This document shows, one piece after another, positions 52,755-61,779 of a stretch of DNA of 64,000 nucleotides (positions are counted from its first letter, which is position 1; each line of letters begins with the position of its first letter). The translations under genes were made by a program, and so were the position numbers. The notes under the pieces are model-generated. The model saw nothing but the letters and a program-made list of their open reading frames with translations. It was not told the DNA's origin and made no database searches. Source of the DNA: Dechloromonas sp. (GTDB lineage Bacteria; Pseudomonadota; Gammaproteobacteria; Burkholderiales; Rhodocyclaceae); assembly GCA_011391255.1 (NCBI GenBank), contig JAABQV010000015.1, positions 1-64,000 on the forward strand, in the 5' to 3' direction.

Positions 52755-53950
52755 GCGACAAAACGCAGCGTATCAAGGTGCTCAGTGCCGGCATTTTCAG
52801 CCTTCTGCTGGTGCTCGGCGTGGCCAGATTTGCCTATACGCCGCTCTTGCCATTGATGCAGCAGCAGGCTGGTTTGGGCGTCGCCGAAGCCGGCTGGCTG
52901 GCGGCGATCAATTACGCCGGCTATCTGAGCGGCGCGCTGATCGCCTCGCTGATCAGCGATCTGGTGCTCAAGGACAAGCTCTACCGCATCGGTCTGGTCG
53001 TCGCGATCATCAGTACCGCGGTCATGGGGATGACGACGGATGTTACGGTTTGGGCGCTGTCGCGTTATTTCGCTGGCCTCAGCAGCGCTGCCGGCATGCT
53101 GCTCGGCACCGGGCTGATTCTTAACTGGCTGATCCGCCACAATCACCGCAGTGAGCTGGGCATTCATTTCTCCGGCATTGGTTTGGGAATCGCCGGTTGT
53201 TCGCTGGCCGTCGTGATCTTCACACCGGCTTTGGACTGGCGCGAACAATGGTTCGCCTTTGCCGCCATTGGTTGCCTGTTGCTGATTCCCGCGCTGGTCT
53301 GGTTGCCACCGCCGGATCGCACCGGCTTGACGGCATCCGGCCAAAAAATGGTCGATAACCCGCCGAGCCCGTTGTTTATGCGTATTTTTATGGCCGCCTA
53401 TTTCTGCGCTGGGGTCGGCTACGTGGTCAGCGCCACGTTTATCGTCGCCATTGTTAATAAATTGCCTGGGCTGGAGGGGCAGGGCAACTGGGTGTTTCTG
53501 GCGATTGGCATCGGTGCCGCGCCGGCCTGCATCAACTGGGATTTGATCGCGCGTCGAACTGGCGATTTGAACGCGCTGATTCTCGCAGCCATCCTGCAAA
53601 TAATCGGGATTTTGTTGCCGGTGATGGTCGGTGGTTTGTTCGCCGCAGTTTTTGGTGCGCTGCTCTTTGGCGGCACCTTTATCGGCATGGTCAGCCTGGT
53701 TCTGACCATGGCCGGTCGCTATTATCCGACCCGTCCGGCAAAGATGATGGGCAAAATGACGCTTTCCTATGGCGCGGCGCAGATATTGGGGCCGGCAGTC
53801 ACCGGTTCGCTGGCGACCTACCTTGGCAGCTATAACGCCGGTCTGTATCTGGCTGCCGCCGTCATGGTGATTGGTACGGCTCTTTTGCTGCTGCTCAAGG
53901 TCGTTGAAAAACGTGAGTCGTTGGCCGCGGCCAATAGCAATTCTTCATAG
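52751..53950 (+). CDS. YbfB/YjiJ-family MFS transporter
   Basis: 399 residues, 12 membrane helices, start overlapping the ykgJ stop. YbfB/YjiJ type: RFAYTPLLPLMQQQAGLGVAEAGWLAAINYAGYLSGAL is the family's N-terminal signature. Substrate is unknown; it may export a small organic metabolite. It is the last gene of a four-gene coupled unit with dusC, though it need not share their role. Confidence 0.85.
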   Translation: MSDKTQRIKVLSAGIFSLLLVLGVARFAYTPLLPLMQQQAGLGVAEAGWLAAINYAGYLSGALIASLISDLVLKDKLYRIGLVVAIISTAVMGMTTDVTVWALSRYFAGLSSAAGMLLGTGLILNWLIRHNHRSELGIHFSGIGLGIAGCSLAVVIFTPALDWREQWFAFAAIGCLLLIPALVWLPPPDRTGLTASGQKMVDNPPSPLFMRIFMAAYFCAGVGYVVSATFIVAIVNKLPGLEGQGNWVFLAIGIGAAPACINWDLIARRTGDLNALILAAILQIIGILLPVMVGGLFAAVFGALLFGGTFIGMVSLVLTMAGRYYPTRPAKMMGKMTLSYGAAQILGPAVTGSLATYLGSYNAGLYLAAAVMVIGTALLLLLKVVEKRESLAAANSNSS

Positions 53951-54077
53951 AAAAGATATAATATAGAAGACATGTGGGGCGGTGCTCGTACGCGTGTGTT
54001 TTGCCGAACCAATCAGCCGTCGCCACAGTCCAAAAATAACTGTTTCCCTACGCAAGTTTTTACGAAAGGAAGTCGCC

Positions 54078-56678
54078 GTGCTTGAAGCCTATCGCGCCCA
54101 CGTAGCAGAGCGTGCAGCCCTTGGAATTCCCCCGCTGCCCCTGTCCAAGCAACAGACCACCGAACTGGTCGCCCTGCTGAAGAATCCGCCGAAGGGCGAA
54201 GAAGCCACCCTGGTCGAGCTGATCACCTACCGTGTTCCGGCCGGTGTCGATGATGCCGCCAAGGTCAAGGCCGAGTTTCTGGCCAAGGTCGCTAAGGGCG
54301 AAGAAGCATGCGCCCTGATCTCCAAGGAAAAAGCCACTGAACTGCTCGGCACCATGCTCGGCGGTTACAACGTCAAGCCGCTGATTGATCTGCTTGGCGA
54401 TGCCACCTGCGGCACCGTTGCTGCCGAGGGCCTGAAGAAAACCCTGCTGGTGTTCGACTTCTTCCACGATGTCGCTGAACTGGCCAAGTCTGCCAATGCT
54501 ACCGCCGCGGCCAATGCCAAGGCTGTCATGCAATCCTGGGCCGATGCCGAGTGGTTCACCTCGCGTCCGGAAGTCCCGGCTGCGCAGAAGCTGACCGTTT
54601 TCAAGGTTACCGGCGAAACCAATACCGACGACCTGTCGCCAGCGCCGGATGCCTGGTCGCGTCCTGACATCCCGCTGCACGCCCTGGCCATGCTGAAGAA
54701 CCCGCGTCCGGGTATCGAAGCTGACGAAGCCGGTTCGCGCGGTCCGCTCAAGCAACTCGAAGCGCTTGCTGCCAAGGGCAACCTGATCGCCTACGTCGGT
54801 GATGTGGTTGGTACCGGTTCTTCCCGCAAGTCCGCTACCAACTCCGTGCTGTGGTTCACCGGTGAAGACATTCCGTTTGTTCCGAACAAGCGTTTTGGTG
54901 GCTTCTGCCTGGGTTCCAAGATTGCCCCGATCTTCTTCAACACCATGGAAGATGCCGGCGCCCTGCCGATCGAAATCGATTGCAGCGCAATGGACATGGG
55001 TGACGAGATCGAACTGAAGGTTGATCAGGCCAGCGGCAAGGTTACTGCCACCAAGAACGGTGCCGTGATCGCCGAATCGCAACTGAAGACCCTGGTAATC
55101 ATGGATGAAGTCCGCGCTGGCGGCCGTATCCCCCTGATTATCGGCCGTGGCCTGACGACCAAGGCGCGCGAATTCCTCAAGCTGCCGCAATCTACCCTGT
55201 TCCGTCTGCCGCAAAACCCTGCTGACGACGGCAAGTCATACACGCTGGCTCAGAAGATGGTTGGCAAGGCCTGTGGCGTGACCGGCATCCTGCCGGGCAC
55301 CTACTGCGAGCCGAAGATGACCACCGTCGGTTCGCAAGACACCACCGGCCCGATGACCCGTGACGAACTCAAGGATCTGGCCTGCCTCGGCTTCTCCGCC
55401 GACCTCGTGATGCAGTCCTTCTGCCACACCGCGGCTTATCCGAAGCTGGTTGACGTCAAGACGCATCGCGAACTGCCGTCCTTCATCAGTACGCGTGGCG
55501 GCGTGCCGCTGCGTCCGGGCGACGGCATTATCCACTCCTGGCTGAACCGCCTGCTGCTTCCCGACACCGTCGGCACCGGCGGTGACTCGCACACCCGTTT
55601 CCCGATCGGCATCTCCTTCCCGGCCGGTTCAGGTCTGGTCGCTTTTGCTGCTGCCACCGGCGTCATGCCGCTGGACATGCCGGAATCCGTGCTGGTACGC
55701 TTCTCGGGCAAAATGCAGCCCGGCATCACGCTGCGCGATCTGGTTAACGCCATTCCGCTCTACGCCATCAAGGCTGGCCTGCTGACGGTCGAGAAGAAGG
55801 GCAAGAAGAACGTCTTCTCTGGCCGCATCCTCGAAATCGAAGGCCTGCCGGATCTCAAGATCGAGCAAGCCTTCGAGCTGTCCGACGCCGCCGCTGAGCG
55901 TTCCGCCGCTGCCTGTGCCGTGGCTTTGAACAAAGAGCCGATCGTCGAGTACATGCGCTCCAACATCACTTTGATGAAGTGGATGATTGCCGAAGGTTAT
56001 CAGGACGTTCGCACCCTCAAGCGCCGTATCAACGCGATGGAAGACTGGATCGCCAACGGTACGCTGCTCAAAGCGGATGCCGATGCCAAGTACGCGGCAG
56101 TCATCGAAATCGATCTGGCGGACGTCACCGAGCCAGTTCTCGCCTGCCCGAACGATCCGGACGATGTGAAGATTCTTTCTGAAGTCGCCGGTGCCAAGAT
56201 CGACGAAGTGTTCATCGGTTCGTGCATGACCAACATCGGCCATTTCCGCGCTGCTGCCAAGGTTCTCGAAGGCAAGTCCGACATCCCGACGCGTTTGTGG
56301 GTGGCCCCGCCGACCAAGATGGATGCGCTGATCCTGACCGAAGAAGGCTATTACGCGACGCTTGGCAAGTCGGGTGCGCGCATGGAAATGCCGGGTTGTT
56401 CGCTGTGTATGGGCAACCAGGCGCAGATCCGTCAAGGTTCCACCGCCATCTCCACCTCGACCCGTAACTTCCCCAACCGCCTCGGTATCGATACCCAGGT
56501 GTACTTGGGTTCCGCCGAACTGGCCGCCATGTGCGCGCTAGCCGGCCGCATCGTGACGGTTGCCGAGTACATGGAGCAGATCAAGCTGGTCAATGCCAAG
56601 TCTGCAGAAGTTTATCGTTATATGAACTTCGACCAGATTCCGGCGTTTGTCGAACAGGCGGCTACTGTAGAGATGTAA
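54078..56678 (+). CDS. acnB: Aconitate hydratase B
   Basis: 866 residues from GTG at 54078 (ribosome site GAAAGGAAG); a spurious longer frame begins at 53982. Converts citrate to isocitrate in the TCA cycle; may also act as an RNA-binding iron sensor as in E. coli. The start [22 protein letters not shown] and [24 protein letters not shown] match AcnB closely. The cluster cysteines are in [12 protein letters not shown] (near 716) and GCSLCMGNQ (near 774-777). Followed by a terminator. A short ghost copy of two of its segments lies 850 bases downstream. Confidence 0.96.
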   Translation: MLEAYRAHVAERAALGIPPLPLSKQQTTELVALLKNPPKGEEATLVELITYRVPAGVDDAAKVKAEFLAKVAKGEEACALISKEKATELLGTMLGGYNVKPLIDLLGDATCGTVAAEGLKKTLLVFDFFHDVAELAKSANATAAANAKAVMQSWADAEWFTSRPEVPAAQKLTVFKVTGETNTDDLSPAPDAWSRPDIPLHALAMLKNPRPGIEADEAGSRGPLKQLEALAAKGNLIAYVGDVVGTGSSRKSATNSVLWFTGEDIPFVPNKRFGGFCLGSKIAPIFFNTMEDAGALPIEIDCSAMDMGDEIELKVDQASGKVTATKNGAVIAESQLKTLVIMDEVRAGGRIPLIIGRGLTTKAREFLKLPQSTLFRLPQNPADDGKSYTLAQKMVGKACGVTGILPGTYCEPKMTTVGSQDTTGPMTRDELKDLACLGFSADLVMQSFCHTAAYPKLVDVKTHRELPSFISTRGGVPLRPGDGIIHSWLNRLLLPDTVGTGGDSHTRFPIGISFPAGSGLVAFAAATGVMPLDMPESVLVRFSGKMQPGITLRDLVNAIPLYAIKAGLLTVEKKGKKNVFSGRILEIEGLPDLKIEQAFELSDAAAERSAAACAVALNKEPIVEYMRSNITLMKWMIAEGYQDVRTLKRRINAMEDWIANGTLLKADADAKYAAVIEIDLADVTEPVLACPNDPDDVKILSEVAGAKIDEVFIGSCMTNIGHFRAAAKVLEGKSDIPTRLWVAPPTKMDALILTEEGYYATLGKSGARMEMPGCSLCMGNQAQIRQGSTAISTSTRNFPNRLGIDTQVYLGSAELAAMCALAGRIVTVAEYMEQIKLVNAKSAEVYRYMNFDQIPAFVEQAATVEM

Positions 56679-56724
56679 AACAAAAAATCGGCCGGTTTTT
56701 CCGGTTGACCGCAACAGTATGATA

Positions 56725-56756
56725 AGCCCCCGCCGGGAAACCGCTGGGGGCTTTTT
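56725..56756 (+). terminator. Terminator after acnB
   Basis: AGCCCCC (56725-56731) pairs with GGGGGCT (56746-56752) around an inner CGG/CCG stem with a GAAA loop, followed by TTTTTC. A strong intrinsic terminator, 47 bases after the acnB stop. Confidence 0.88.
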
Positions 56757-56880
56757 CATGGATCAGTGGACAGCAAAAACTGACCGGGATTGTCATTCCA
56801 CTGTCGAAACCTCTCCAGCGAAACGTGTTCATAGTGTCTGTGCTAGCATGTGACCATGGATTGTGACCATAGGAGAAAAA

Positions 56881-57108
56881 ATGCAAGCCATCATCGGTGC
56901 AGGAGATTTCAAGGCAAAGTGCCTGAAACTATTGGATGAGGTTGCCAGGACGCGGGAGCCGTTAGTGGTTACCAAGCACGGCAAGGCCGTCGCCAAGCTT
57001 GTTCCCATTCCCCAGGAAGCAGGGTTGTTCGGCGCCTTGGCCGGTAGCGTGCGCCAGGAAGGGGATATTGTTTCCCCGCTGGAGAATGATTGGGAGGCCT
57101 GCCGTTGA
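56881..57108 (+). CDS. Phd/YefM-family antitoxin
   Basis: 75 residues from ATG at 56881 (ribosome site AGGAGAAA). MQAIIGAGDFKAKCLKLLDEVARTREPLVVTKHGKAVAKLVPI is the Phd/YefM fold's DNA-binding start; the acidic C-terminus (GDIVSPLENDWEAC) wraps the toxin. Stop overlaps the toxin start as TTGA. Likely autoregulates. Confidence 0.9.
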   Translation: MQAIIGAGDFKAKCLKLLDEVARTREPLVVTKHGKAVAKLVPIPQEAGLFGALAGSVRQEGDIVSPLENDWEACR

Positions 57109-57524
57109 GTTCCTTGCTGCTCGATACTCACGTTTTTGTCTGGCTGCTGGCCGGCAATGAGCGCCTTGGCGCGCAGGCACGCCAAGCCATTGAGCAGGCC
57201 GCCGGGGCCGACCAACTTTACCTGTCGGCTATTTCTCCTTGGGAGATCGCTATGCTGGTCAGTAAAGGCCGCCTGATCCTGGAGCGTGATGTCGGCGAAT
57301 GGATGGAGGCCGCGCTGGCCCTGCCAGGCATCCGCTTGGTGTCGTTGTTGCCCAAAATATCGGTCGCCAGCACTCGCCTGCCGGGAAGCCTGCACTCCGA
57401 TCCGGCGGATCGCATCATCGCCGCCACCGCGCGCCATCTCGCGGCAACCCTGCTCACCGCCGACGGCCTGCTGCTCAACTATGGCGTGGCCGGGCACCTG
57501 AAAGTCTTGAGTGCGGAGCAGTAG
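57105..57524 (+). CDS. PIN-domain toxin (VapC-like)
   Basis: 139 residues from TTG at 57105, overlapping the antitoxin's stop by TTGA with GGGAGG eight bases before. Active-site acids: D in LLLDTHVFVWLLAG, E in ISPWEIAML and the DPADRII (D-x-x-D) motif, TADGLLL at the end. VapC-like RNase (tRNA or rRNA cleavage in known members). The pairing of a PIN toxin with a Phd-type antitoxin is a known hybrid type. Confidence 0.9.
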   Translation: MSSLLLDTHVFVWLLAGNERLGAQARQAIEQAAGADQLYLSAISPWEIAMLVSKGRLILERDVGEWMEAALALPGIRLVSLLPKISVASTRLPGSLHSDPADRIIAATARHLAATLLTADGLLLNYGVAGHLKVLSAEQ

Positions 57525-57533
57525 TTTGTGCAG

Positions 57534-57620
57534 CCCTGCTGACCGTCGAGAAGAAGGGCAAGATCAATGTCTTCTCCTGCCGCATCGTGATGGTTGCTGA
57601 GTACATGGCGCAGAACGTGT
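57534..57620 (+). pseudogene. Internally deleted acnB fragment
   Basis: 57535-57586 matches acnB 55776-55829 (encoding [15 protein letters not shown]) and 57578-57617 matches acnB 56541-56590 (GRIV.VAEYM.Q). The two are fused in one frame at a shared CCGCATC, so about 0.7 kb of acnB is missing at the join. Substitutions such as agatcaatgt for agaagaacgt show some age. It has no start and is not a gene. It lies just after the toxin, so the toxin-antitoxin pair separates acnB from its own ghost. Confidence 0.85.
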
Positions 57621-57623
57621 TGG

Positions 57624-58163
57624 CTAGCCAGCCGTCTGCTCGTTCAAGCAAGCAACCGCCTGGATTAACTTCTGATTCAAGCTCTCGTTCTTGAGGGTAT
57701 TTTGCTCAAGATCAAAGTTGTCAAAAAAGCTGGGAATCGACATGGAGGCCTTAACTTGCCCGCCGAAAAATGGCATTGAGTTGGTCGCCATAGCCAGTAC
57801 AGATGCTGCGCCGCGGGCGCCAGGTGAAGTGGCAAGCAAAACCATCGGCTTGTCGTGAAACACCTTCGCACCAGCCCGCGAACACCAGTCAAACAGATTT
57901 TTATAGGCGGCACTATAAGAACCATTGTGCTCGGCAAATGAAATGATCAGTGCATCACTCGCAGCAATCTTTGCCAGAAATGCCTTGGCTACTGCCGGAT
58001 GTCCAAGTTCCTCTTCTTTATCGACACTGAACAGGGGGATTTCATAATCGTTCAGGTCCAATATCTCAACATCGGCTTCAGCCAGCAAACTGGCCGCATA
58101 GGTAACCAAGCGTTTGTTGATTGATTTTTTGCTGTTACTGGCGGCAAATGCTAACAATTTCAT
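57624..58163 (-). CDS. NAD(P)H-dependent FMN reductase
   Basis: 179 residues, flavodoxin-like fold of the FMN reductase family. The N-terminal MKLLAFAASNSKKSINKRL binds FMN phosphate, FAEHNGSYSAAYKNLFDW and LLATSPGARG are the other FMN-binding loops. Reduces quinones, azo compounds or flavins. It faces the acnB ghost and runs convergently with the toxin-antitoxin pair. Intact. Confidence 0.88.
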   Translation of the reverse strand: MKLLAFAASNSKKSINKRLVTYAASLLAEADVEILDLNDYEIPLFSVDKEEELGHPAVAKAFLAKIAASDALIISFAEHNGSYSAAYKNLFDWCSRAGAKVFHDKPMVLLATSPGARGAASVLAMATNSMPFFGGQVKASMSIPSFFDNFDLEQNTLKNESLNQKLIQAVACLNEQTAG

Positions 58164-58545
58164 GTCTTTACCTTAAAAATTGGCGGCTATGATCAGAATC
58201 GAGCCGATGTGGTGGATGGTTCAGCTTTATTTGTTCTACTTGTAGGACCTTATGATTTCCGTTCGCACCTTTTGTTCAATAATGATTGGCTCATCCGTAT
58301 GGCGCTCGATTTAATAGACGCCTCTCCCACGTCACAATAGCCGGCAGGCGCGAGGGTTTTGCGATGCAACACCGTCATTCGACTTCGTCATTTATTCTGG
58401 TTTGATAATTGCTTTAACTATTGCGGGCAACGCTGCCCAAGGCCGCTGACAATCGCTTGTTATTGTTCAATAGCCTTCATTCCAGGGGTCAACGGCGACA
58501 CCGGACAAAACGTCTTCATACCAACATTGTCAGGACCGCGACATC
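58164..58545. other. Intergenic region
   Basis: 382 bases between two divergent genes. No credible ORF. GGGCAACGCTGCCC at 58425-58438 is a small inverted repeat within the promoter region of the GAF-like gene; it may be a regulator site. Nothing else is clear. Confidence 0.35.
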
Positions 58546-59484
58546 ATGAAAACACTGATCCGGGTTACCGAAATCTGGGTGCCCAACAAACAACGCACGC
58601 ACCTCGAATTCTTCGATGGACTCTATGGCGAACTTGCCGAATTCAAGGGAGCCAGCGAAACGATGACTTTTTCCTACGGCGAAGGAATGCCTGGCAAAGC
58701 ATGGGCGACCAGGGGACCGGTCATTCTGCACAGTTTCGACAACTCCTACTTTCTGCGCACCGAAGCTGCCAGCAAAGCCGGACTGACAGCGGGCATCGCT
58801 CTGCCCATCTTCGCCGGCGATTACTTGCAGGCAGTCATTGTCTTTTTCATCGGCGACGACATCGACAACGTCGGCGGGATTGAGATCTGGAGCAATACGC
58901 CAGCCGAATCGTTTGATATGGGGATGGAGGACGGCTATTACGGCACGGCCGAGACCTTCGAATGGACTGCCCGCCACACCAAGTTCCGACCCGGCTTCGG
59001 CCTGCCCGGCACCGTCTGGCAGAGCGGCATGCCTTGCATCATGCAAGATCTGCTCAATTCGAAACGAACCTTGCGGCAAGACAGCAACGTCCGGATCGGC
59101 ATCAGCAAGGGTGTTGGCATTCCCTGCTCCTTCGACAGCAAACAGGCGGTTGTGATGACCTTTCTGTCGGCTTTGGGTACGCCCATCGCCCGGCGATTTG
59201 AAATCTGGGTACCTACCGAGGACGGCAGCGGCCTGCGTTTCGGCACGGGCGATTGCGACCAGATGCCGCATCTTTCCGAGTGCCATGGCGAAGCGAGCAT
59301 TGCCCCATGGGAGGGCGCGATTGGCGAATCCTGGAAAAAAGGCATCCCGACGGTGCGCGACAATCTGGTATTCGAGCCGGGACCGGCAGCGCGCGCCGCC
59401 ACGTCAGCTGGACTGACATCGATGGTCGTCATTCCGGTGATTCAGGATGGGCGTTTCAAGGCAGCCGTGACCTGGTATTTCTGA
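58546..59484 (+). CDS. Tandem GAF-like sensor protein
   Basis: 312 residues, soluble. Two similar halves: FSYGEGMPGKAWATRGPVILHSF near 45-70 with GLTAGIALPIF, and APWEGAIGESWKKGIPTVRDNL late with GLTSMVVIPVIQDG; a middle section has RPGFGLPGTVWQSGMPCIMQDL. GEGMPGKAW...GIP is the classic GAF sequence, so up to three GAF-like repeats are possible. Ends without an output domain, so it may signal through a partner. No partner gene adjoins. Confidence 0.75.
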   Translation: MKTLIRVTEIWVPNKQRTHLEFFDGLYGELAEFKGASETMTFSYGEGMPGKAWATRGPVILHSFDNSYFLRTEAASKAGLTAGIALPIFAGDYLQAVIVFFIGDDIDNVGGIEIWSNTPAESFDMGMEDGYYGTAETFEWTARHTKFRPGFGLPGTVWQSGMPCIMQDLLNSKRTLRQDSNVRIGISKGVGIPCSFDSKQAVVMTFLSALGTPIARRFEIWVPTEDGSGLRFGTGDCDQMPHLSECHGEASIAPWEGAIGESWKKGIPTVRDNLVFEPGPAARAATSAGLTSMVVIPVIQDGRFKAAVTWYF

Positions 59485-59714
59485 ATATAAGAATAAGGGC
59501 AATCTCGGCTGCCCTCATCAAGTCGATACAGCAAAATCAAGCGCGTGCGACTTTACTTTGGTCGCGAACCAGTTTTAGGTCACCCTTGGCAAGAGAACGA
59601 TCACAGTATTCTCCGAAAATTCATCACTGGAGCCAATCCTAGCCCAACTCAGGCAGCGCTCGATAGACATTTACCGCAACCAAAGCACCTGTCCGATTTT
59701 TCGGTGGGCTTTTT

Positions 59715-60563
59715 CTATTGTGGCTTGTTACCCATCACTTCACCCATGCGGACTGGGGCAGTTGGTTTCCAGGCCGGGTTGAATGCCAATGATTTTTTCG
59801 GGAAGAGCATGACGACCGTTGATCCGAGTAAGAAGCGGCCCATTTCATCGCCTTTTTTGAGAAAAATATTCCGCTCTTCGTAGCGCCATTCACGGACGAC
59901 GCCTGGTCGTGGCGGGTTGACCAGGCCATGCCAGATGGTGGCCATGCTGCCAACAATCGTCGCGCCGACCAAGGTTAAAACAAATGGTCCGAGGGCCGAT
60001 TCAAAAACACAGACGACACGTTCATTTCGCGCAAAAAGGCCGGGAACACCGCGCGCGGTGGTCGGATTGACCGAGAACAACGCCCCTGGCACATAGATCA
60101 TCCGCGTCAGCTTGCCATCGCAGGGTATGTGAATGCGATGATAGTCGCGCGGGCTGAGGTAGATGGTGGCAAATGTGCCCTCGTTGAATTGACTGGCTAG
60201 CGTGGCATCGCCGCCAACCAGCGCCGTCGTCGAATAGCTGTGGCCTTTGGCCTGGAAAATCTGGTCTTTGTCGATTGATCCAAACTGGCTTATTGCACCA
60301 TCAACCGGGCAAACAAAGTCTGCCTCTGCCAGAGGGCGGAGATCGGCTTGCAATGGGCGGGTGAAAAATTCATTAAAGCTTTTATAGCTGGCGATATCCG
60401 GATTGGCCGCCTCGGCCATGTTGACCTTGTAGCGTCCAACAAACCAGCGAATCACGCTTGTTGTAAGACTGCCGGCCTGAGCGCGGGCAAGTTTGCCGGC
60501 GAGTACGGTCAACGCCTGTTTCGGCAACAAATATTGGAGCAGGACGGCAAGGCGATCGGACAC
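59715..60563 (-). CDS. psd: Phosphatidylserine decarboxylase
   Basis: 282 residues from GTG at 60563. Makes phosphatidylethanolamine from phosphatidylserine. Self-cleaving LGST motif is present (S248 becomes the pyruvoyl group). FNEFFTRPL, DGAISQFG and YLSPRDYHRIHIPCDG are proenzyme hallmarks, of E. coli-type length. It has no close operon partner; rlmF starts 32 bases upstream on the same strand. Confidence 0.95.
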   Translation of the reverse strand: MSDRLAVLLQYLLPKQALTVLAGKLARAQAGSLTTSVIRWFVGRYKVNMAEAANPDIASYKSFNEFFTRPLQADLRPLAEADFVCPVDGAISQFGSIDKDQIFQAKGHSYSTTALVGGDATLASQFNEGTFATIYLSPRDYHRIHIPCDGKLTRMIYVPGALFSVNPTTARGVPGLFARNERVVCVFESALGPFVLTLVGATIVGSMATIWHGLVNPPRPGVVREWRYEERNIFLKKGDEMGRFLLGSTVVMLFPKKSLAFNPAWKPTAPVRMGEVMGNKPQ

Positions 60564-60594
60564 GATAAATTCAGTCTAAAAAATGAGAAGCAAA

Positions 60595-61608
60595 TTATAC
60601 GGGCTCGTCAGGTGCTTCCTGATCACCGCCAAAGCGCGCCGGCTCTGACGACCAGCGTGCCTTGCGCCATTTTTCACGCTCGCCGTTGCCGCAGAAAGTC
60701 CACGCGACGAAACGGCTTTGCTTTTGCCCCTGTGCCATTGCGATGGTGCGCGATTCAACGACTTTGGCCTTCTTAAGTGCCGCTTCAATGTGCACCAGAT
60801 TTTCAGCGCTGGAAACCAGACTGGTGAACCACATGACGCGCTTGGGAATGTTGATGCTCTGTTCGATCATGCTCTTGACGAAAGCGCGTTCGCCGCCGTT
60901 ACACCAGAGTTCGGTGCCGCCGCCGCCAAAGTTCAGGCGCGGTTGGGCGCCACCTTTTTGCCCGCCGGCTTTGCCGAGATTGTTCCATTTGCGCTGGCTG
61001 ACTGCCATTACGTCATCGGGTGTGTTGTGAAAAGGCGGATTGCAGATGCTCAATTCAAAATTCTCGCCCGAGCGCAGCAGGCCGGTAAAGATGTTGTCCC
61101 ACACCGTTTGATGGCGCAATTCAACGGATGCGGTCAACGCTGGATTCTTGCCCAAAATGATCTGAGCGTTTTTCAGTGCTGCTTCGTCGATGTCAACACC
61201 CAAAAAGTGCCAGCCATATTCAGCATGACCGATCAGCGGGTATACGCAATTAGCGCCAACACCAATATCAAGGACGCGCACACCGCTGCCGGTTGGGATA
61301 ACTTTCTTGTTACACGACGCCAGCAGATCGGCGGTGTGATGGATGTAGTCGGCGCGTCCGGGAATTGGCGGGCACAAATATCCGGTAGGAATCTCCCAGC
61401 CACAAACGCCGTAATTCAACGCCAGGATGGCGCGGTTGAGTGCTTTGACGGCAGTCGGATTGGCGAAATCAATACTCGGCGTGCCGGCCTTGGTATTAAT
61501 AATGTGCTTAGTCAAAGCCGGTGCAACCTTTACCAGGGCAGGGAAGTCATAGCCCTGAAGGTTTTTGTTGCGCAGGTGAAGTCCGGGTTTTGGGGTGGAG
61601 GAAGTCAT
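60595..61608 (-). CDS. rlmF: 23S rRNA (adenine-1618-N6)-methyltransferase
   Basis: 337 residues. LHLRNKNLQGYDFPALVK at the start, GTGSGVRVLDIGVGANCVYPLIG as SAM-binding region, and NPPFH near 190 as the catalytic motif of N6-adenine enzymes. Modifies A1618 of 23S rRNA. A C-terminal segment NIPKRVMWFTSLVSSAENLVH matches the family. The basic C-terminal tail RWSSEPARFGGDQEAPDEPV is variable. Confidence 0.93.
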   Translation of the reverse strand: MTSSTPKPGLHLRNKNLQGYDFPALVKVAPALTKHIINTKAGTPSIDFANPTAVKALNRAILALNYGVCGWEIPTGYLCPPIPGRADYIHHTADLLASCNKKVIPTGSGVRVLDIGVGANCVYPLIGHAEYGWHFLGVDIDEAALKNAQIILGKNPALTASVELRHQTVWDNIFTGLLRSGENFELSICNPPFHNTPDDVMAVSQRKWNNLGKAGGQKGGAQPRLNFGGGGTELWCNGGERAFVKSMIEQSINIPKRVMWFTSLVSSAENLVHIEAALKKAKVVESRTIAMAQGQKQSRFVAWTFCGNGEREKWRKARWSSEPARFGGDQEAPDEPV

Positions 61609-61779
61609 TTTTTACGATTCGAGTTCAAGGAGTGGAGTATCCCACGAATCACGAATGCTCAAGACTGGTGCTTTTACGTTGATTTATCCCCATCTAGGTT
61701 CGCCACCGTCCCGACAATGGCGTAAAATCCTTTATCCATTTTGGCGCAGTTGATCGCTGCGCTTTCCTTAAGGACAGAA

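Noticed and set aside
59683-59715. Terminator between the GAF gene and psd.
   Set aside because: Pairing is interrupted and the distance from the GAF gene is 200 bases; not convincing.
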